Assembly (NCBI GenBank): GCA_035447065.1
Contig: DAOTGJ010000004.1
Location: 1 to 64,000 of the forward strand
DNA from: CALEMW01 sp035447065
Lineage (GTDB): Bacteria; Krumholzibacteriota; Krumholzibacteriia; LZORAL124-64-63
Length of the DNA stretch: 64,000 bases
Reading direction: 5' to 3'
Part shown: piece by piece, positions 51,067 to 60,120 of the stretch
Numbering within the stretch: position 1 is the stretch's first letter
Layout: each line of letters opens with the position of its first letter
Translations under genes and position numbers: made by a program
The notes under the pieces: generated by a model
The model's input: only the letters and a program-made list of their open reading frames with translations
What the model was told of the DNA's origin: nothing
Databases searched by the model: none

Positions 51067-52833
51067 CTATTCCCCCTCCCGCCGGGCGTGGGCGCGCAAG
51101 GCCTCCAGCTCCCGACGGCGGTTGCGGACCTGTTCCAGCCGCTGATGACAGTCGCGGACGATTCCCTCGTGATCGGCAGCTACCGCTCCTTCTTGATCGT
51201 TGAGCAGATCGGCGACGCCCTGCCGGTAGGCGTCGTCCCGCTCGTGCCACCGCGCCTGGACGAAGACCGCGGGGGCCGGGGCCGCGCCCCGCTCCCGCTC
51301 CTCCTCCCAATCGGTGAGGTCGTCCCGCAGCATCCGGACCCAGGCCGGCGCCACGTTGTAGGGGACCTCCGCGGCCAGCAGGGCCAGGGCGGCCTTGCCG
51401 GCGTCATCCTGCAGGGCGTGCACCAGCATCTGGCGCACCAGCCGCCAGGGGTCCACCCCCAGCAGCCGTTCCTGGGCTTCCGGCGGCGGCGGGGCCGACG
51501 GCCGCGGCGCCGGGCCGGGATCCGCGCCCTCGCGCGCGCCCGGGGCGCCGGCGTCCCGACGCTCCACCTCCCGCAGGACCACCTCGCGCGGCAGCTCGAA
51601 CACCGCCGCGCACTCCTCCACCAGGTAGGCCCGCCGCACCGGATCCGGCACGCCGGCCAGGGTCTGCAGGGCCGTCTTGGCCGCCCGTTCCACGCCCTCG
51701 CGCCCCAGGCCGCTCTCGTCGGCCAGCCGCCGCAGCAGGGGCAGGTACGTGGGCGCGGCCTCCAGGATCTCCGTCAGGGCCGCCGCGTCGCGGGAGCCCA
51801 GGAAGGAGTCGGGATCCTCGCCGTCGGGCAGCAGGGCCACGTGGGGCTCCAGCCCGGCGGCCAGGGCCTGGGCCGCGGCCTTCACGGCGGCCTTGCGTCC
51901 TGCACGATCGCCGTCGAACAGCACGTACAGGGTCCGGCAGCCGCGATGCAGCGTCCGGGCCTGCTCCTCGGTGAACGCGGTGCCGCAGGTGGCCACGCTG
52001 TTGGTGAATCCCGCCTGCGCCAGGGCCATGAGATCCAGGTACCCCTCCACCAGGATGGCCTTGCGGTGCCGGGCGATGGGGATGCGCGAATGGGCGAACC
52101 CGTACAGGAGCTGACGCTTGTTGAAGTACGGATTCTCGGCCGTGTTCAGGTACTTGGGTTCCCCGTCCGCCAGGATGCGCCCCCCGAAGCCCGCCACGCG
52201 TTGCGCGACGTTCTTGACCGGAAAGATAACCCGGTTGCGGAAATAGGCAAAAGGCGCGCCGCCGTCGCGGGCGCGAAGCAGATCGGCGCGCAGGGCCAGG
52301 TCCCGCCCCACCCCCTTGCGCTCCAGTTCTCCGGCCAGCCAGCCGGCCGGACCGCGGGCGAATCCCACCTGGTAGCGGCGCACGATCTCCTCGGCGAAGC
52401 CGCGTCCCTCCAGGTAGGCGCGGGCCTCGGCTCCGGCGTCGGACCAGTAGTCCTCCTCCCAGATCTCCGTGGCCGCCTCCAGGGCGCGGAAGTAGGCCTG
52501 CCGCTCCCCCTCGCCCTCGTCGTTCTCGGTCAGGTAGCGGGCCAGGTCGATGTTCAGGGGCCGCGCCAGCACCTCGATGGCCTCGGGGAAGGCCAGGCCC
52601 TGGAGCTTCATGAGGAAGGAGATGGCGTCGCCGCCCTCGCCGCAGCCGAAGCACTTGTAGATCTGCCGCTGGGGGTTGACGTGGAAACTCGGGGTGCGTT
52701 CGCGATGGAAGGGGCACAGCCCCTTGAAGGACGTGCCGGCGGGCTTGAGGGTGACGTACTCCCTCACCACGGAGACGATGTCCGTCTCCTCCTTGATGCG
52801 CGTCACGATGTCCCTGGGAAGAACGGGCACCAC
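51067..52833 (-). CDS. dnaG: DNA primase
   Basis: A 588-residue primase that makes RNA primers for replication. The N-terminal zinc finger is LCPFHRERTPSFHV ... YKCFGCGEGGDA (C40, H43, C61, C64). The catalytic core has RVIFPVKNVAQRVAGFGGR, and the TOPRIM motifs follow: AILVEGYLDLMALAQAG (Glu) and LYVLFDGDRAGRKAA (DxD). The C-terminal helicase-binding region has a proline-rich linker. Two adjacent GTG codons (52833 and 52830) could start it; a GGGGAG is four or seven bases upstream. The longer frame is a shadow of mutS2. Confidence 0.96.
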   Translation of the reverse strand: MVPVLPRDIVTRIKEETDIVSVVREYVTLKPAGTSFKGLCPFHRERTPSFHVNPQRQIYKCFGCGEGGDAISFLMKLQGLAFPEAIEVLARPLNIDLARYLTENDEGEGERQAYFRALEAATEIWEEDYWSDAGAEARAYLEGRGFAEEIVRRYQVGFARGPAGWLAGELERKGVGRDLALRADLLRARDGGAPFAYFRNRVIFPVKNVAQRVAGFGGRILADGEPKYLNTAENPYFNKRQLLYGFAHSRIPIARHRKAILVEGYLDLMALAQAGFTNSVATCGTAFTEEQARTLHRGCRTLYVLFDGDRAGRKAAVKAAAQALAAGLEPHVALLPDGEDPDSFLGSRDAAALTEILEAAPTYLPLLRRLADESGLGREGVERAAKTALQTLAGVPDPVRRAYLVEECAAVFELPREVVLREVERRDAGAPGAREGADPGPAPRPSAPPPPEAQERLLGVDPWRLVRQMLVHALQDDAGKAALALLAAEVPYNVAPAWVRMLRDDLTDWEEERERGAAPAPAVFVQARWHERDDAYRQGVADLLNDQEGAVAADHEGIVRDCHQRLEQVRNRRRELEALRAHARREGE

Positions 52834-52878
52834 GCGACTCCCCGGCCTGATGCGGATCCCACGACGATGTGACCCCAC

Positions 52879-52908
52879 AACGTACCAGAGAACGCGGCAA
52901 AAGTCCAA
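52879..52908 (-). promoter_or_regulatory. Predicted promoter of dnaG-rpoD
   Basis: TTGGAC (-35, 52903-52908) and TACGTT (-10, 52879-52884) with an 18-base spacer on the minus strand. The start codon lies about 46 bases downstream of the -10. It is the only AT-rich patch in the dnaG upstream gap. Directly upstream is a GC hairpin (52910-52926). Confidence 0.45.
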
Positions 52909-52909
52909 T

Positions 52910-52926
52910 GGGCCGGGCGCCGGCCC
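52910..52926 (-). terminator. GC hairpin after mutS2, possible terminator
   Basis: GGGCCGG (52910-52916) and CCGGCCC (52920-52926) form a 7-bp stem with a 3-base loop, two bases after the mutS2 stop. On the minus strand it is followed by ATTGGACTTTT, a weak T-run that overlaps the predicted dnaG promoter. It could end most mutS2 transcripts. Confidence 0.45.
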
Positions 52927-52928
52927 GC

Positions 52929-55355
52929 TCAGACCTCCGCCAGCCGGACCACGCTGCAGCCGTCGCCGCCGGCGTCGGGAGCGGCGTCGCGCACGGAGTC
53001 CACGCGCGCGTCGGCCGCCAGCAGGCGGCGCAGGTGCGCCTTGAGGCGGCCGGTGCCGTGGCCGTGGATCACGCGGATCTCGCGGGTGCCGGCGGGGATG
53101 GCCCGGTCCAGCAGGCGGTCCAGGGCGTCCCAGCCCTCGTCGGCGCGGTAGCCGCGCAGGTCCAGCTCCTGCTCCAGGGGGGCGTCGGCGTCGCGCCAAC
53201 GCCAGGCGCCGGCGGCGGAGGACGGCGTCGGGGCCGGGTCCGCGGTGCGGGCCGGCTTGCCGGGCTGCAGGGACTCCACGTCGCCGCGGCCCAGGGTCAG
53301 GCGGGTGCCGTGGGCGTCCACCACCAGGCGGTCGCCGCGCACCTCCATCACGCGGCCGGTCCAGCCCAGGTGCGGCACGCGCACCTGGTCGCCCTCGGCC
53401 ACGCGGTCCGCGGCCGGGATCGCGGGCGCGTCGGGCAGGGCCCGGGCCAGGGCGTCCAGCCGCGCGCGGCCCGCCTTGATGGCCTCGCCGCTGGCGCCGC
53501 CGCTGCGGATCTCCCGCACCACGCCCTCCAGGGTGCTGCGGGCCTCCTTGAGGAAGGCCTCCCCCTCGCGGCGGGTGCGGGCCAGCACGAGCTTCTTCTC
53601 CTTCTCCAACCCGTCCAGCCGCGCCTCCAGGGCCGACGCATGCCGCGCCGCCTCGGCGGTGCGCTGCGCGAGCTCGGCCTCGGTCTCCGCCAGCCGCCGC
53701 GTGCGCGTGCCCAGCTCCGCCAGCAGGTTCTCCACGCGGAAGCGGTCCTCTCCCACGCGGGCGCGGGCCTTGGCCAGCAGATCCGCGGGCAGGCCCAGCC
53801 GCGAGGCGATGGCGAAGGCGTGGCTCGCCCCCGGCACCCCCAGGCGCAGGCTGAACAGGGGGCTCAGGGTCTCCTCGTCGAAGTCCATGGCGGCGTTGAC
53901 CATGGCCGGGTGCTCGTCCACCGCCGCCTTGAGCACGCCGTAATGGGTGGAGGCCAGCACCAGCGCGCCGCGGGCCACCAGCTCCTCCAGCACGCCGAAG
54001 GCCAGGGCCGTGCCCTCGTCCGGATCCGTGCCGCTGCCGATCTCGTCGCAGAGGACCAGGGCGTCGGGGCCGGCCAGCTCCAGGAAGCGGCCCAGGTGGT
54101 CCAGGTGGGCGGAGAAGCTGCTCAGGGAGCGGGTGATGGATTGGTCGTCGCCCAGGTCCACGCAGAGGCGGCGCACCAGGGGCAGGCGCGTGCCCGGCTG
54201 CGCCGGCACGTCCCATCCGCTCTGGGCCAGCAGCACGGCCACGCCCACGCCCTTCAGGGCCACGCTCTTGCCGCCGGCGTTGGGACCGCTGATGACCACG
54301 GCGCGGCGGCCCTCGGGCCAGGCCAGGGTCAGCGGCACCACCTGCGCGGGATCCTCCAAACGGGCCAGCAGCAGGGGGTGGCGCAGGCCGTGCAGGTCGG
54401 GTCGGGCGCCGGGCTCCAACGGCGCGCGCACGCCGCGCACGGCGCGGCTCCACAGCACGGCGGCCTGGGCCTCGTCCAGGCGCAGCAGCAGCCGCGATGC
54501 GGAAGCCAGGTCCTCCGCGCGGCCTTCCACCACGCCGTTCAGCTCCAGGAGGATGCGCTCCACCTCGGCCGCGGCGTCCAGACGGGCTTCCACCAGGTCG
54601 TTCTGGAGCTGCACCACCTCCGCGGGCTCCACGTACACGGTGCCGCCGGTGGCGGAACGGTCGTGCACGATGCCGTCCACGCGGCGGCGGGCGCCGGCCT
54701 GCAGGGGCAGGCAGAAGCGGTCGCCGCGCAGGGTCACCTCGGGGCCGTTGATCCAGCCCTTGGCGCGGGCGCGGTCCATGGCGCGGGCCACGGCCTCGCG
54801 GGCCTGCTGCTCGCGGTCGCGCTCGGTGCGGCGCAGGGCGCGCAGACGGGGGGTGGCGTCGTCCTTCACGCGGCCGTCGCGGTCCAGCATGGCCAGGATG
54901 CGGCCGTGCACGGGGTCCAGGGACGTCAGCAGGCCGGCCGCCGCGGACCAGTCCGGCGCCGCGTCGGACCGACGCAGGGCCCACTGGCGGCAGGCGTCCA
55001 GGTCCCGGGACAGCACGGCCACGTGCAGAAGCTCCTCCCCGGCCAGGCGCCAGGGCCGCGGCCGCTCCAGGAGGTCCAGCAGGTCCGAGGGATCGCTCAG
55101 CGGAGGCGCGTCGTCGTCCGCGAGGGCGGCGCGCACCTGGTCCTGCAGGCGGTGCCGCTGGTCGATGGCCGCCGCCGCGGTGAAGGGGCGTCGCGCGCGC
55201 AGGGCCCCGGCGCCGCGACGCGTGCGGGCGTAGGCCGCCACCTGGGCCGCCACCCGCTCCCAGCCCAGCAGGCGCAGGGCCCGCGCGTGCTCGGCGTCGT
55301 CGGTCAGCACGGCGGCGTGCTCGGCGGTCTCCAGCTCGCGCAGCAGGGGGATCAC
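52929..55355 (-). CDS. mutS2: MutS2 endonuclease/ribosome-rescue ATPase
   Basis: An 808-residue MutS2. Core helices contain DGRVKDDATPRLRALRR. The ATPase has Walker A VVISGPNAGGKSVALK (GPNAGGKS at 357-364), SSFSAHLDHLG, the Walker B LVLCDEIGSGTDPDEG and LASTHYGVLKA. A coiled-coil stalk follows, then the KOW-like segment GDQVRVPHLGWTGRV and a C-terminal Smr nuclease domain with LDLRGYRADEGW and VIHGHGTGRLK. It lacks the mismatch-binding N-domain of MutS. Known members suppress recombination or act on collided ribosomes. GTG start at 55355, four bases after the cvpA stop, preceded by AAGGA. Confidence 0.95.
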   Translation of the reverse strand: MIPLLRELETAEHAAVLTDDAEHARALRLLGWERVAAQVAAYARTRRGAGALRARRPFTAAAAIDQRHRLQDQVRAALADDDAPPLSDPSDLLDLLERPRPWRLAGEELLHVAVLSRDLDACRQWALRRSDAAPDWSAAAGLLTSLDPVHGRILAMLDRDGRVKDDATPRLRALRRTERDREQQAREAVARAMDRARAKGWINGPEVTLRGDRFCLPLQAGARRRVDGIVHDRSATGGTVYVEPAEVVQLQNDLVEARLDAAAEVERILLELNGVVEGRAEDLASASRLLLRLDEAQAAVLWSRAVRGVRAPLEPGARPDLHGLRHPLLLARLEDPAQVVPLTLAWPEGRRAVVISGPNAGGKSVALKGVGVAVLLAQSGWDVPAQPGTRLPLVRRLCVDLGDDQSITRSLSSFSAHLDHLGRFLELAGPDALVLCDEIGSGTDPDEGTALAFGVLEELVARGALVLASTHYGVLKAAVDEHPAMVNAAMDFDEETLSPLFSLRLGVPGASHAFAIASRLGLPADLLAKARARVGEDRFRVENLLAELGTRTRRLAETEAELAQRTAEAARHASALEARLDGLEKEKKLVLARTRREGEAFLKEARSTLEGVVREIRSGGASGEAIKAGRARLDALARALPDAPAIPAADRVAEGDQVRVPHLGWTGRVMEVRGDRLVVDAHGTRLTLGRGDVESLQPGKPARTADPAPTPSSAAGAWRWRDADAPLEQELDLRGYRADEGWDALDRLLDRAIPAGTREIRVIHGHGTGRLKAHLRRLLAADARVDSVRDAAPDAGGDGCSVVRLAEV

Positions 55356-55359
55356 GGGC

Positions 55360-55935
55360 TCAGTCCTTGCCGCCGACGCGGCCGGCCGCCGCCGCGGCGT
55401 CGCGGCCCAGATCGCCGGCCGATTCGGCGCCGTCGCGCAGCAGGCGCTCCAGCTCCTTGTCCTCGCCGTTGACGAAGCTCCACAGGGCCGGCGCCACGCC
55501 GCGCACGAAGCCCGGCAGGGGTTCGTCGGCGAGCATGTCCCGCAGGCGGTCGTTGCCGGGCACCGCGGCGCCCAGCACCAGCAGCACGCTCAGGATCACC
55601 GCGCCCACGCCCAGGCCGAAGAGGGCGCCCCCGGTACGGTCCACCCAGCCCAGGATGGTGGCGCCCACGGCCTTGCTCACGGCCCAGGCCACCAGCTTGG
55701 CCACCAGGAAGCCCACGCCCACCACCACCAGCCAGCCGGCCACCAGCGACGCGGTGCGAGGCAGGCCGGTGGCCTCCGCCACGGCCAGGCCGGCGTCGTT
55801 GCCGAAGCGCGAGGCCAGCAGCACGGCCACGCACAGGCCCGCCAGCTCCAGCACCCGCTTGATGAGGCCCGCGCGCCAGCCGGCCGCCGCCGTCACCAGC
55901 AGGACCAGCGCCACCGCCGCGCTCAGCCAGGGCAC
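55360..55935 (-). CDS. cvpA: CvpA-family membrane protein
   Basis: A 191-residue integral membrane protein. Four hydrophobic segments are visible: AAVALVLLVTAAAGW, VLELAGLCVAVLLAS, LVAGWLVVVGVGFLVAKLVAW and FGLGVGAVILSVLLVLGAAV. The motif GWRAGLIKRVLELAGL is typical of CvpA/colicin V production proteins. The C-terminal half is amphipathic and cytoplasmic or periplasmic. The molecular role is not well defined in the family; envelope homeostasis is suspected. GTG start at 55935, four bases past yqeY. Confidence 0.88.
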   Translation of the reverse strand: MPWLSAAVALVLLVTAAAGWRAGLIKRVLELAGLCVAVLLASRFGNDAGLAVAEATGLPRTASLVAGWLVVVGVGFLVAKLVAWAVSKAVGATILGWVDRTGGALFGLGVGAVILSVLLVLGAAVPGNDRLRDMLADEPLPGFVRGVAPALWSFVNGEDKELERLLRDGAESAGDLGRDAAAAAGRVGGKD

Positions 55936-55939
55936 GGCG

Positions 55940-56395
55940 TCACCCCGCCAGCAGGCGCTTGACGACGGCGCTGACGCGCGCGCCCTCGGCCTGCCCGGCG
56001 GTGCGGGCCAGCGTGGCCTTGATGGCCTGGCCCATGTCCTTCATGGAGGTGGCGCCAACCTCGGCGATGGCGTCGCGGGCGTGGGCCTCCAACGCGGCGT
56101 CGTCCAGCTCCGTCGGGAGGAACTCCTGCACCACGCCCAGCTCGTAGTCCGCCGCGGCCACCATGGCCTCGCGACCGGCGTCCACGGCGCCCTGGCGGGC
56201 GTCCTTCACCTTCTTGGCGTGGCTGCGCAGGATGGCGATGAGCCCCTGGTCGTCGGGCTCGGTGCGGGTGTCCACCTCCACCTGCTTCACCGCCGCCTGC
56301 AGCATGCGCAGCACCTGCAGGCGCTCCTTGTCCTTGGCCTTCATGGCCGCCACGGTGGCCTGCTGCAGACGCGTCGCGATCTCGCTCTTCGCCAT
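55940..56395 (-). CDS. yqeY: YqeY/GatB-tail family protein
   Basis: A 151-residue YqeY-like protein, homologous to the C-terminal tail of GatB. MKAKDKERLQVLRMLQAAVKQVEVDTR, DDQGLIAILRSHAKKVKDA, YELGVVQEFLPTELDD and the end GARVSAVVKRLLAG are typical. A tRNA-amidotransferase-like or stress role has been proposed in other bacteria, but none is proven. It commonly sits near rpoD/dnaG, as here. AAGGA lies upstream of the ATG. Confidence 0.9.
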   Translation of the reverse strand: MAKSEIATRLQQATVAAMKAKDKERLQVLRMLQAAVKQVEVDTRTEPDDQGLIAILRSHAKKVKDARQGAVDAGREAMVAAADYELGVVQEFLPTELDDAALEAHARDAIAEVGATSMKDMGQAIKATLARTAGQAEGARVSAVVKRLLAG

Positions 56396-56439
56396 GGTCC
56401 GTCATCCTTTCCCGCCGCCCGTCGCGGGCGGCCGTGGGA

Positions 56440-57240
56440 TCATGCCCCGGGAGCGGGGCGGGGTCCAGCGTCCGCTGCGAGCAGGGCCTCGCGCCGGGCG
56501 GACAGGAGCATCAGGCCGGCGGCCGCCGCGGTGGCGGTGCGCAGGCGGTGGGGTCCCAGGCGCACGGCCCGGCCGTGGGCGGCCAGCAGATCCGACTCGT
56601 GGTCGTCCCAGCCGCCCTCGGGGCCCACGCACCAGACCAGGGCCGGCGGCGCCGCGCCGGCGGCGGCGGCCACCGCGGCCGGGGTCGCCAGGGCGGGATC
56701 CAGGGCGGGGCGGTTGCGGTCGCGGGCGCGGCCGTAGAAGACCTCCCCCGGCGCCGCGGCCAGGAAGCCGGCCAGGTCCATGGGCTCCGCCAGGTCCGGG
56801 CACCAGGTGCGGCCCGACTGCTTCAGCGCCGTGAGCAGGATGGTCCGCCAGCGGCGCTGGCGCCCGGCGCCGGGATCCACCTCGGCGCGCTGGGCCAGCA
56901 GCGGCACGACGGCGTGGGCGCCCAGCTCCACCGCCGCTTCCAGCAGCCCCTCCCAGCGCTTGCCCTTGATCAGCCCGCAGGCCAGGACCAGCCGCGGCGT
57001 GCGCAGCTCGTCCTCGTCGCGCCGCACCTCCACCACGCGCACGCGGGCGGCGCGCGCGTCGCCGCCGGTGAGCTCCGCCGTGAAGGCGTGGCCGCGGCCG
57101 TCGGTCAGCAGCACGCGGTGGCCGGGGCGGGCGCGCAGGACCCTCAGCAGGTGGCGGCTCTCCTCCTCGCCCAGGAGCCGCTCCTCGCCCGGGGCGGGCA
57201 GGCCGTCGGGGGCGTCGGGATCCAGATAGAACTGCCGCAC
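56440..57240 (-). CDS. rsmE: 16S rRNA (uracil1498-N3)-methyltransferase RsmE
   Basis: A 266-residue SPOUT methyltransferase. The N-terminal PUA-like domain is RQFYLDPDAPDGLPAP with SRHLLRVLRARPGHRV. The knotted SAM site is LVWCVGPEGGWDDHESDLL and RLGPHRLRTATAAAAGLMLL, the family signature. It methylates 16S rRNA near the decoding site. The GTG start (57240) has GGAGG upstream; the longer frame is antisense to dnaJ. It lies 14 bases after dnaJ, the usual RsmE neighbour. Confidence 0.94.
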   Translation of the reverse strand: MRQFYLDPDAPDGLPAPGEERLLGEEESRHLLRVLRARPGHRVLLTDGRGHAFTAELTGGDARAARVRVVEVRRDEDELRTPRLVLACGLIKGKRWEGLLEAAVELGAHAVVPLLAQRAEVDPGAGRQRRWRTILLTALKQSGRTWCPDLAEPMDLAGFLAAAPGEVFYGRARDRNRPALDPALATPAAVAAAAGAAPPALVWCVGPEGGWDDHESDLLAAHGRAVRLGPHRLRTATAAAAGLMLLSARREALLAADAGPRPAPGA

Positions 57241-57254
57241 CGTCGGCCTCCGGT

Positions 57255-58385
57255 CTAGGAGAAGAGATCGCGCCGCGGCGCCGGGACCTGATCGCGCAGG
57301 CGGCCCGCCACGGCCTCCAGCTCCTTCTTCATGGCCCCGCCCACGTCCTGGGGGGTCCAGGCGATCACGCGCACCAGCTGGTCGCCCTGCCCGCCCTGGT
57401 TGAGGCGGGGCAGCCCCTTGCCGCGCAGGCGGAAGATCTTGTGGGTCTGGGTGCCGGCCGGGACCTTGAGGGCCACGCGGCCGTCCAGGGTGGGCACCTC
57501 CACGCGGGCGCCCAGGGCCAGGTCCGCCGGGGAGATGGGCAGGTCCAGCAGCAGGTCGTCGCCGTGGCGCTCGAAGACCGGGTGCTCCGCCACGTTCATC
57601 ACCACGCGCAGGTCGCCGGCCGGGCCGCCGAACTGGCCGGCGTCGCCGCGGCCCGCGAGCTCCATGAAGTTGCCCGTGGACACGCCCTTGGGGATGCGCA
57701 CCTCCACGGTCTCCTCTCCGCGCAGCGTGCCGGTGCCGTGGCACTCGGTGCAGGGGTCGGTCACGGTGGTGCCGCGGCCCTGGCAGCGCGGGCAGGCGGA
57801 CTCGGTGACCATCTGGCCCAGCAGGGAGCGTCGCACCTGGCGCACGCGTCCCATGCCGTTGCACTGGGCGCAGGGGGCGGGCTTGCTGCCGGCACGGGCG
57901 CCGCTGCCCTCGCAGGTGCCGCAGCGCACCTGCTTGCGCAGCTTGATCTTCTTGCGCGCGCCCTCGGCCACCTCGTCCAGGGTGAGCTCCACCTTGACCT
58001 GCAGGTCGTGGCCGCGGTTGACCGAGGCGCCGCCCCCGCCCATGCCGCCGCCGAACATGTCGCCGAAGCCGCCGAAGTTGCGCAGGAAGGACTCCAGGGC
58101 GTCGTTGATGTCGAAGCCGCCGGCGCCGAATCCGCCGGCGCCGAACCCGCCGCCCTGATCGAAGGCCGCGTGGCCGAACTGGTCGTACTTCTGGCGCTCC
58201 GCCGGATCCTTCAGCACCTCGTAGGCCTCGGTGGCCTCGCGGAACTTCTCCGCGGCGGTGGGATCGTCCGGGTTGCGGTCGGGATGGTACTTCACCGCGA
58301 GCTTGCGGTAGGCCTTCTTGATGTCGGTCTCAGTGGCGCCGCGCTCCACGCCCAGGATCTCATAGAAGTCGCGCTTGGGGCTCAT
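57255..58385 (-). CDS. dnaJ: Chaperone protein DnaJ
   Basis: A 376-residue type I J-protein that stimulates DnaK ATPase and delivers substrates. The J domain is DFYEILGVERGATETDIKKAYR with HPD at 34-36. A Gly/Phe-rich linker (GFGAGGFGAGGFDIND) follows. Four zinc motifs of the CxxCxGxG type are in order: CGTCEGSG, CAQCNGMG, CPRCQGRG and CTECHGTG. The C-terminal substrate-binding domains are complete. GGAGGA precedes the ATG. It is the third gene of hrcA-grpE-dnaJ; dnaK, often between grpE and dnaJ, is not in the window. Confidence 0.97.
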   Translation of the reverse strand: MSPKRDFYEILGVERGATETDIKKAYRKLAVKYHPDRNPDDPTAAEKFREATEAYEVLKDPAERQKYDQFGHAAFDQGGGFGAGGFGAGGFDINDALESFLRNFGGFGDMFGGGMGGGGASVNRGHDLQVKVELTLDEVAEGARKKIKLRKQVRCGTCEGSGARAGSKPAPCAQCNGMGRVRQVRRSLLGQMVTESACPRCQGRGTTVTDPCTECHGTGTLRGEETVEVRIPKGVSTGNFMELAGRGDAGQFGGPAGDLRVVMNVAEHPVFERHGDDLLLDLPISPADLALGARVEVPTLDGRVALKVPAGTQTHKIFRLRGKGLPRLNQGGQGDQLVRVIAWTPQDVGGAMKKELEAVAGRLRDQVPAPRRDLFS

Positions 58386-58400
58386 GGGTCCTCCGTGTTC

Positions 58401-58961
58401 CTACTGTGCCACCACCACGCGCGCCGGACGCAGCACGCGGTCGCCGAGACGGTACCCGGCCAGCACCACGTCCACCACGGCGCCCGAGGGCACGTCGCCG
58501 CCGGGGATCTGTGCCACGGCCTCATGCTCGCGCGGGTCGAACTCGTCGCCGGCGCCCACGGTCAGCCGCTCCACGCCGCGGCGGGTCAGGGCGTCGCGCA
58601 GGCGCGCCTCGATCATGGCCACGCCCTGGCGGATGGCGGCGGCGGGGCCGTCGGCCTCGCCCTCTTCGCCGGCGGCGGCCAGGGCGCGCTCCACGTCGTC
58701 CAGGACCTCCAGCATGTCGCGCACCACGTCGGCGGTGGCGAAGGCGTGGGCGTCCTGCACCTCGCGGCGCGTGCGCTTGCGGAGGTTGTCCATCTCCGCG
58801 GCGGCGCGCAGCAGGCGGTCGCGGGCCTCGTCGCGCTCGCGCTCCAGATCCGCCAGAGGATCGGCGGCGGGATCGGCGTCGTTCTCCGCGGCGTCCGCGG
58901 CGGCAGCGTCGGGCTGCAGCTCGGTCTCGGGCTCGTGCTCAGGCGTCCGGGAATCCGGCAT
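58401..58961 (-). CDS. grpE: Nucleotide exchange factor GrpE
   Basis: A 186-residue exchange factor for DnaK. An acidic, disordered N-terminus leads into a coiled-coil (DLERERDEARDRLLRAAAEMDNLRKRTRREV), followed by the four-helix bundle and the beta-domain FDPREHEAVAQIPGGDVPSGAVVDVVLAGYRLGDRVLRPARVVVAQ, whose conserved H-E-A and GY..-DRVLRPA-V sites are intact. The ATG has GGAG upstream. It lies 42 bases after hrcA and 15 before dnaJ. Confidence 0.95.
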   Translation of the reverse strand: MPDSRTPEHEPETELQPDAAAADAAENDADPAADPLADLERERDEARDRLLRAAAEMDNLRKRTRREVQDAHAFATADVVRDMLEVLDDVERALAAAGEEGEADGPAAAIRQGVAMIEARLRDALTRRGVERLTVGAGDEFDPREHEAVAQIPGGDVPSGAVVDVVLAGYRLGDRVLRPARVVVAQ

Positions 58962-59003
58962 GGTTCGGGTCTCCTTCGTCGTCGGGTCGGGGTGCGTGCG
59001 TCG

Positions 59004-60032
59004 TCAATCCAGGTCGCGCAGGGTGCGCGTCAGCATCTGCATGCCGCCGATGGCGCGATCATAGGGCATGCGGCGCAGGCCGAGAACCGCCAACACGCCG
59101 CGGCGTCCGTCCAGCTCGCACGGCGACGAGACGAGGCTGAAGCCGCGCAGCTCGTCGATGGGGTTCTCCGCGCCGATCCACACCGCGATGCCGTCGCGGT
59201 TCTCCGGGCTCAGCCGCTGCAGGGCGTCGCGGATGGTCCGCGGCGACTCCAGGAAGCGCACCAGGCTCTTCAGGCGGTCCGGGTCCGAGAACTCCGGGGC
59301 GTCCAGCACGTTGGTCACGCCCATGAGCTCCAGCTCGCCCTCCTCCACGTCCAGGAAGAGGTCGCCGCCGCGCAGGGTCACCTCGCGGGCGCAGCGGCCC
59401 ACGGGGTCCGCGCGGTCCAGGTCCTCCAGGGCGCCGTCGCGGATCTGGCGGATGGTCAGGCCGTGCAGACGCTCGGAGAGCAGCCGCGAGGCGTCGGCCA
59501 GCACGTCGGCGTTGAAGGGCTCGTCCACGGCGATGGTGCCCGTGCGCACCATGGCGTTGTCCAGCACCAGCACCATGAGGATGCGCCGGTTCTCCTTGGC
59601 GTAGAGATCCAGGCGCTGGGCCTTCACCGTGTCCCAGGCGGGGCCCAGGATGATGCCGATGTTGTCCGTCATGCGGCTCAGCAGCGCCGCCAGGGCCTTG
59701 ACCATGGCGTGGGTGCTGCCCGAGCGCTGCAACTCGCGGGCCACCAGGGGCAGCAGCGACGCCGGCGCGGCCGCGGGCTCCTCCCCCTCCAGCAGGCGGT
59801 TCACGAAGACGCGGAAGCCCGTGTCCGTGGGCACCCGCCCCGCCGAGGTGTGGGGCTTCTCCAGCAGTCCGCGCTCCTCCAGCCGCTGCATGTCCGCGCG
59901 GATGGTGGCCGACGACACGCGGCCGTCCAGCCAGCGCACCACCAGGGCGGAGCTGACCGGCAGCCCCGTCTGGCTGTACAGGCGCACCACGGCGCCGAGG
60001 ACCTGGAATTCCCTGTCGTCTTTGCGTGCCAT
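59004..60032 (-). CDS. hrcA: Heat-inducible transcription repressor HrcA
   Basis: A 342-residue repressor that normally binds CIRCE inverted repeats. The winged-helix N-domain has SATIRADMQRLEERGLLEKPHTSAGRVPTDTGFR, the hallmark. Later FNADVLADASRLLSERLHGLT and SFSLVSSPCEL-like GFSLVSSPCELDGRRGVLAVLGLRRMPYDRAIGGM define the C-terminal effector domain. It is the first gene of hrcA-grpE-dnaJ. A promoter with a perfect -35 lies 42-71 bases upstream, but no CIRCE repeat was found around it. The ribosome site is weak. Confidence 0.95.
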   Translation of the reverse strand: MARKDDREFQVLGAVVRLYSQTGLPVSSALVVRWLDGRVSSATIRADMQRLEERGLLEKPHTSAGRVPTDTGFRVFVNRLLEGEEPAAAPASLLPLVARELQRSGSTHAMVKALAALLSRMTDNIGIILGPAWDTVKAQRLDLYAKENRRILMVLVLDNAMVRTGTIAVDEPFNADVLADASRLLSERLHGLTIRQIRDGALEDLDRADPVGRCAREVTLRGGDLFLDVEEGELELMGVTNVLDAPEFSDPDRLKSLVRFLESPRTIRDALQRLSPENRDGIAVWIGAENPIDELRGFSLVSSPCELDGRRGVLAVLGLRRMPYDRAIGGMQMLTRTLRDLD

Positions 60033-60073
60033 GAGCGGATGATCCCGTCGAGGGCCGAGGTTACGGACCGCAC

Positions 60074-60103
60074 AAGGTAGTCGTCCGCGGCGGAAGGTGT
60101 CAA
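60074..60103 (-). promoter_or_regulatory. Promoter of hrcA-grpE-dnaJ
   Basis: A consensus TTGACA (-35, 60098-60103) and TACCTT (-10, 60074-60079), 18 bases apart, on the minus strand. The ATG is about 42 bases downstream of the -10. This is a housekeeping-type promoter. The expected CIRCE element (TTAGCACTC-N9-GAGTGCTAA) is not seen between the promoter and hrcA or in the gap after hemW. Confidence 0.65.
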
Positions 60104-60120
60104 CCGGGGGCGACGGCGGC

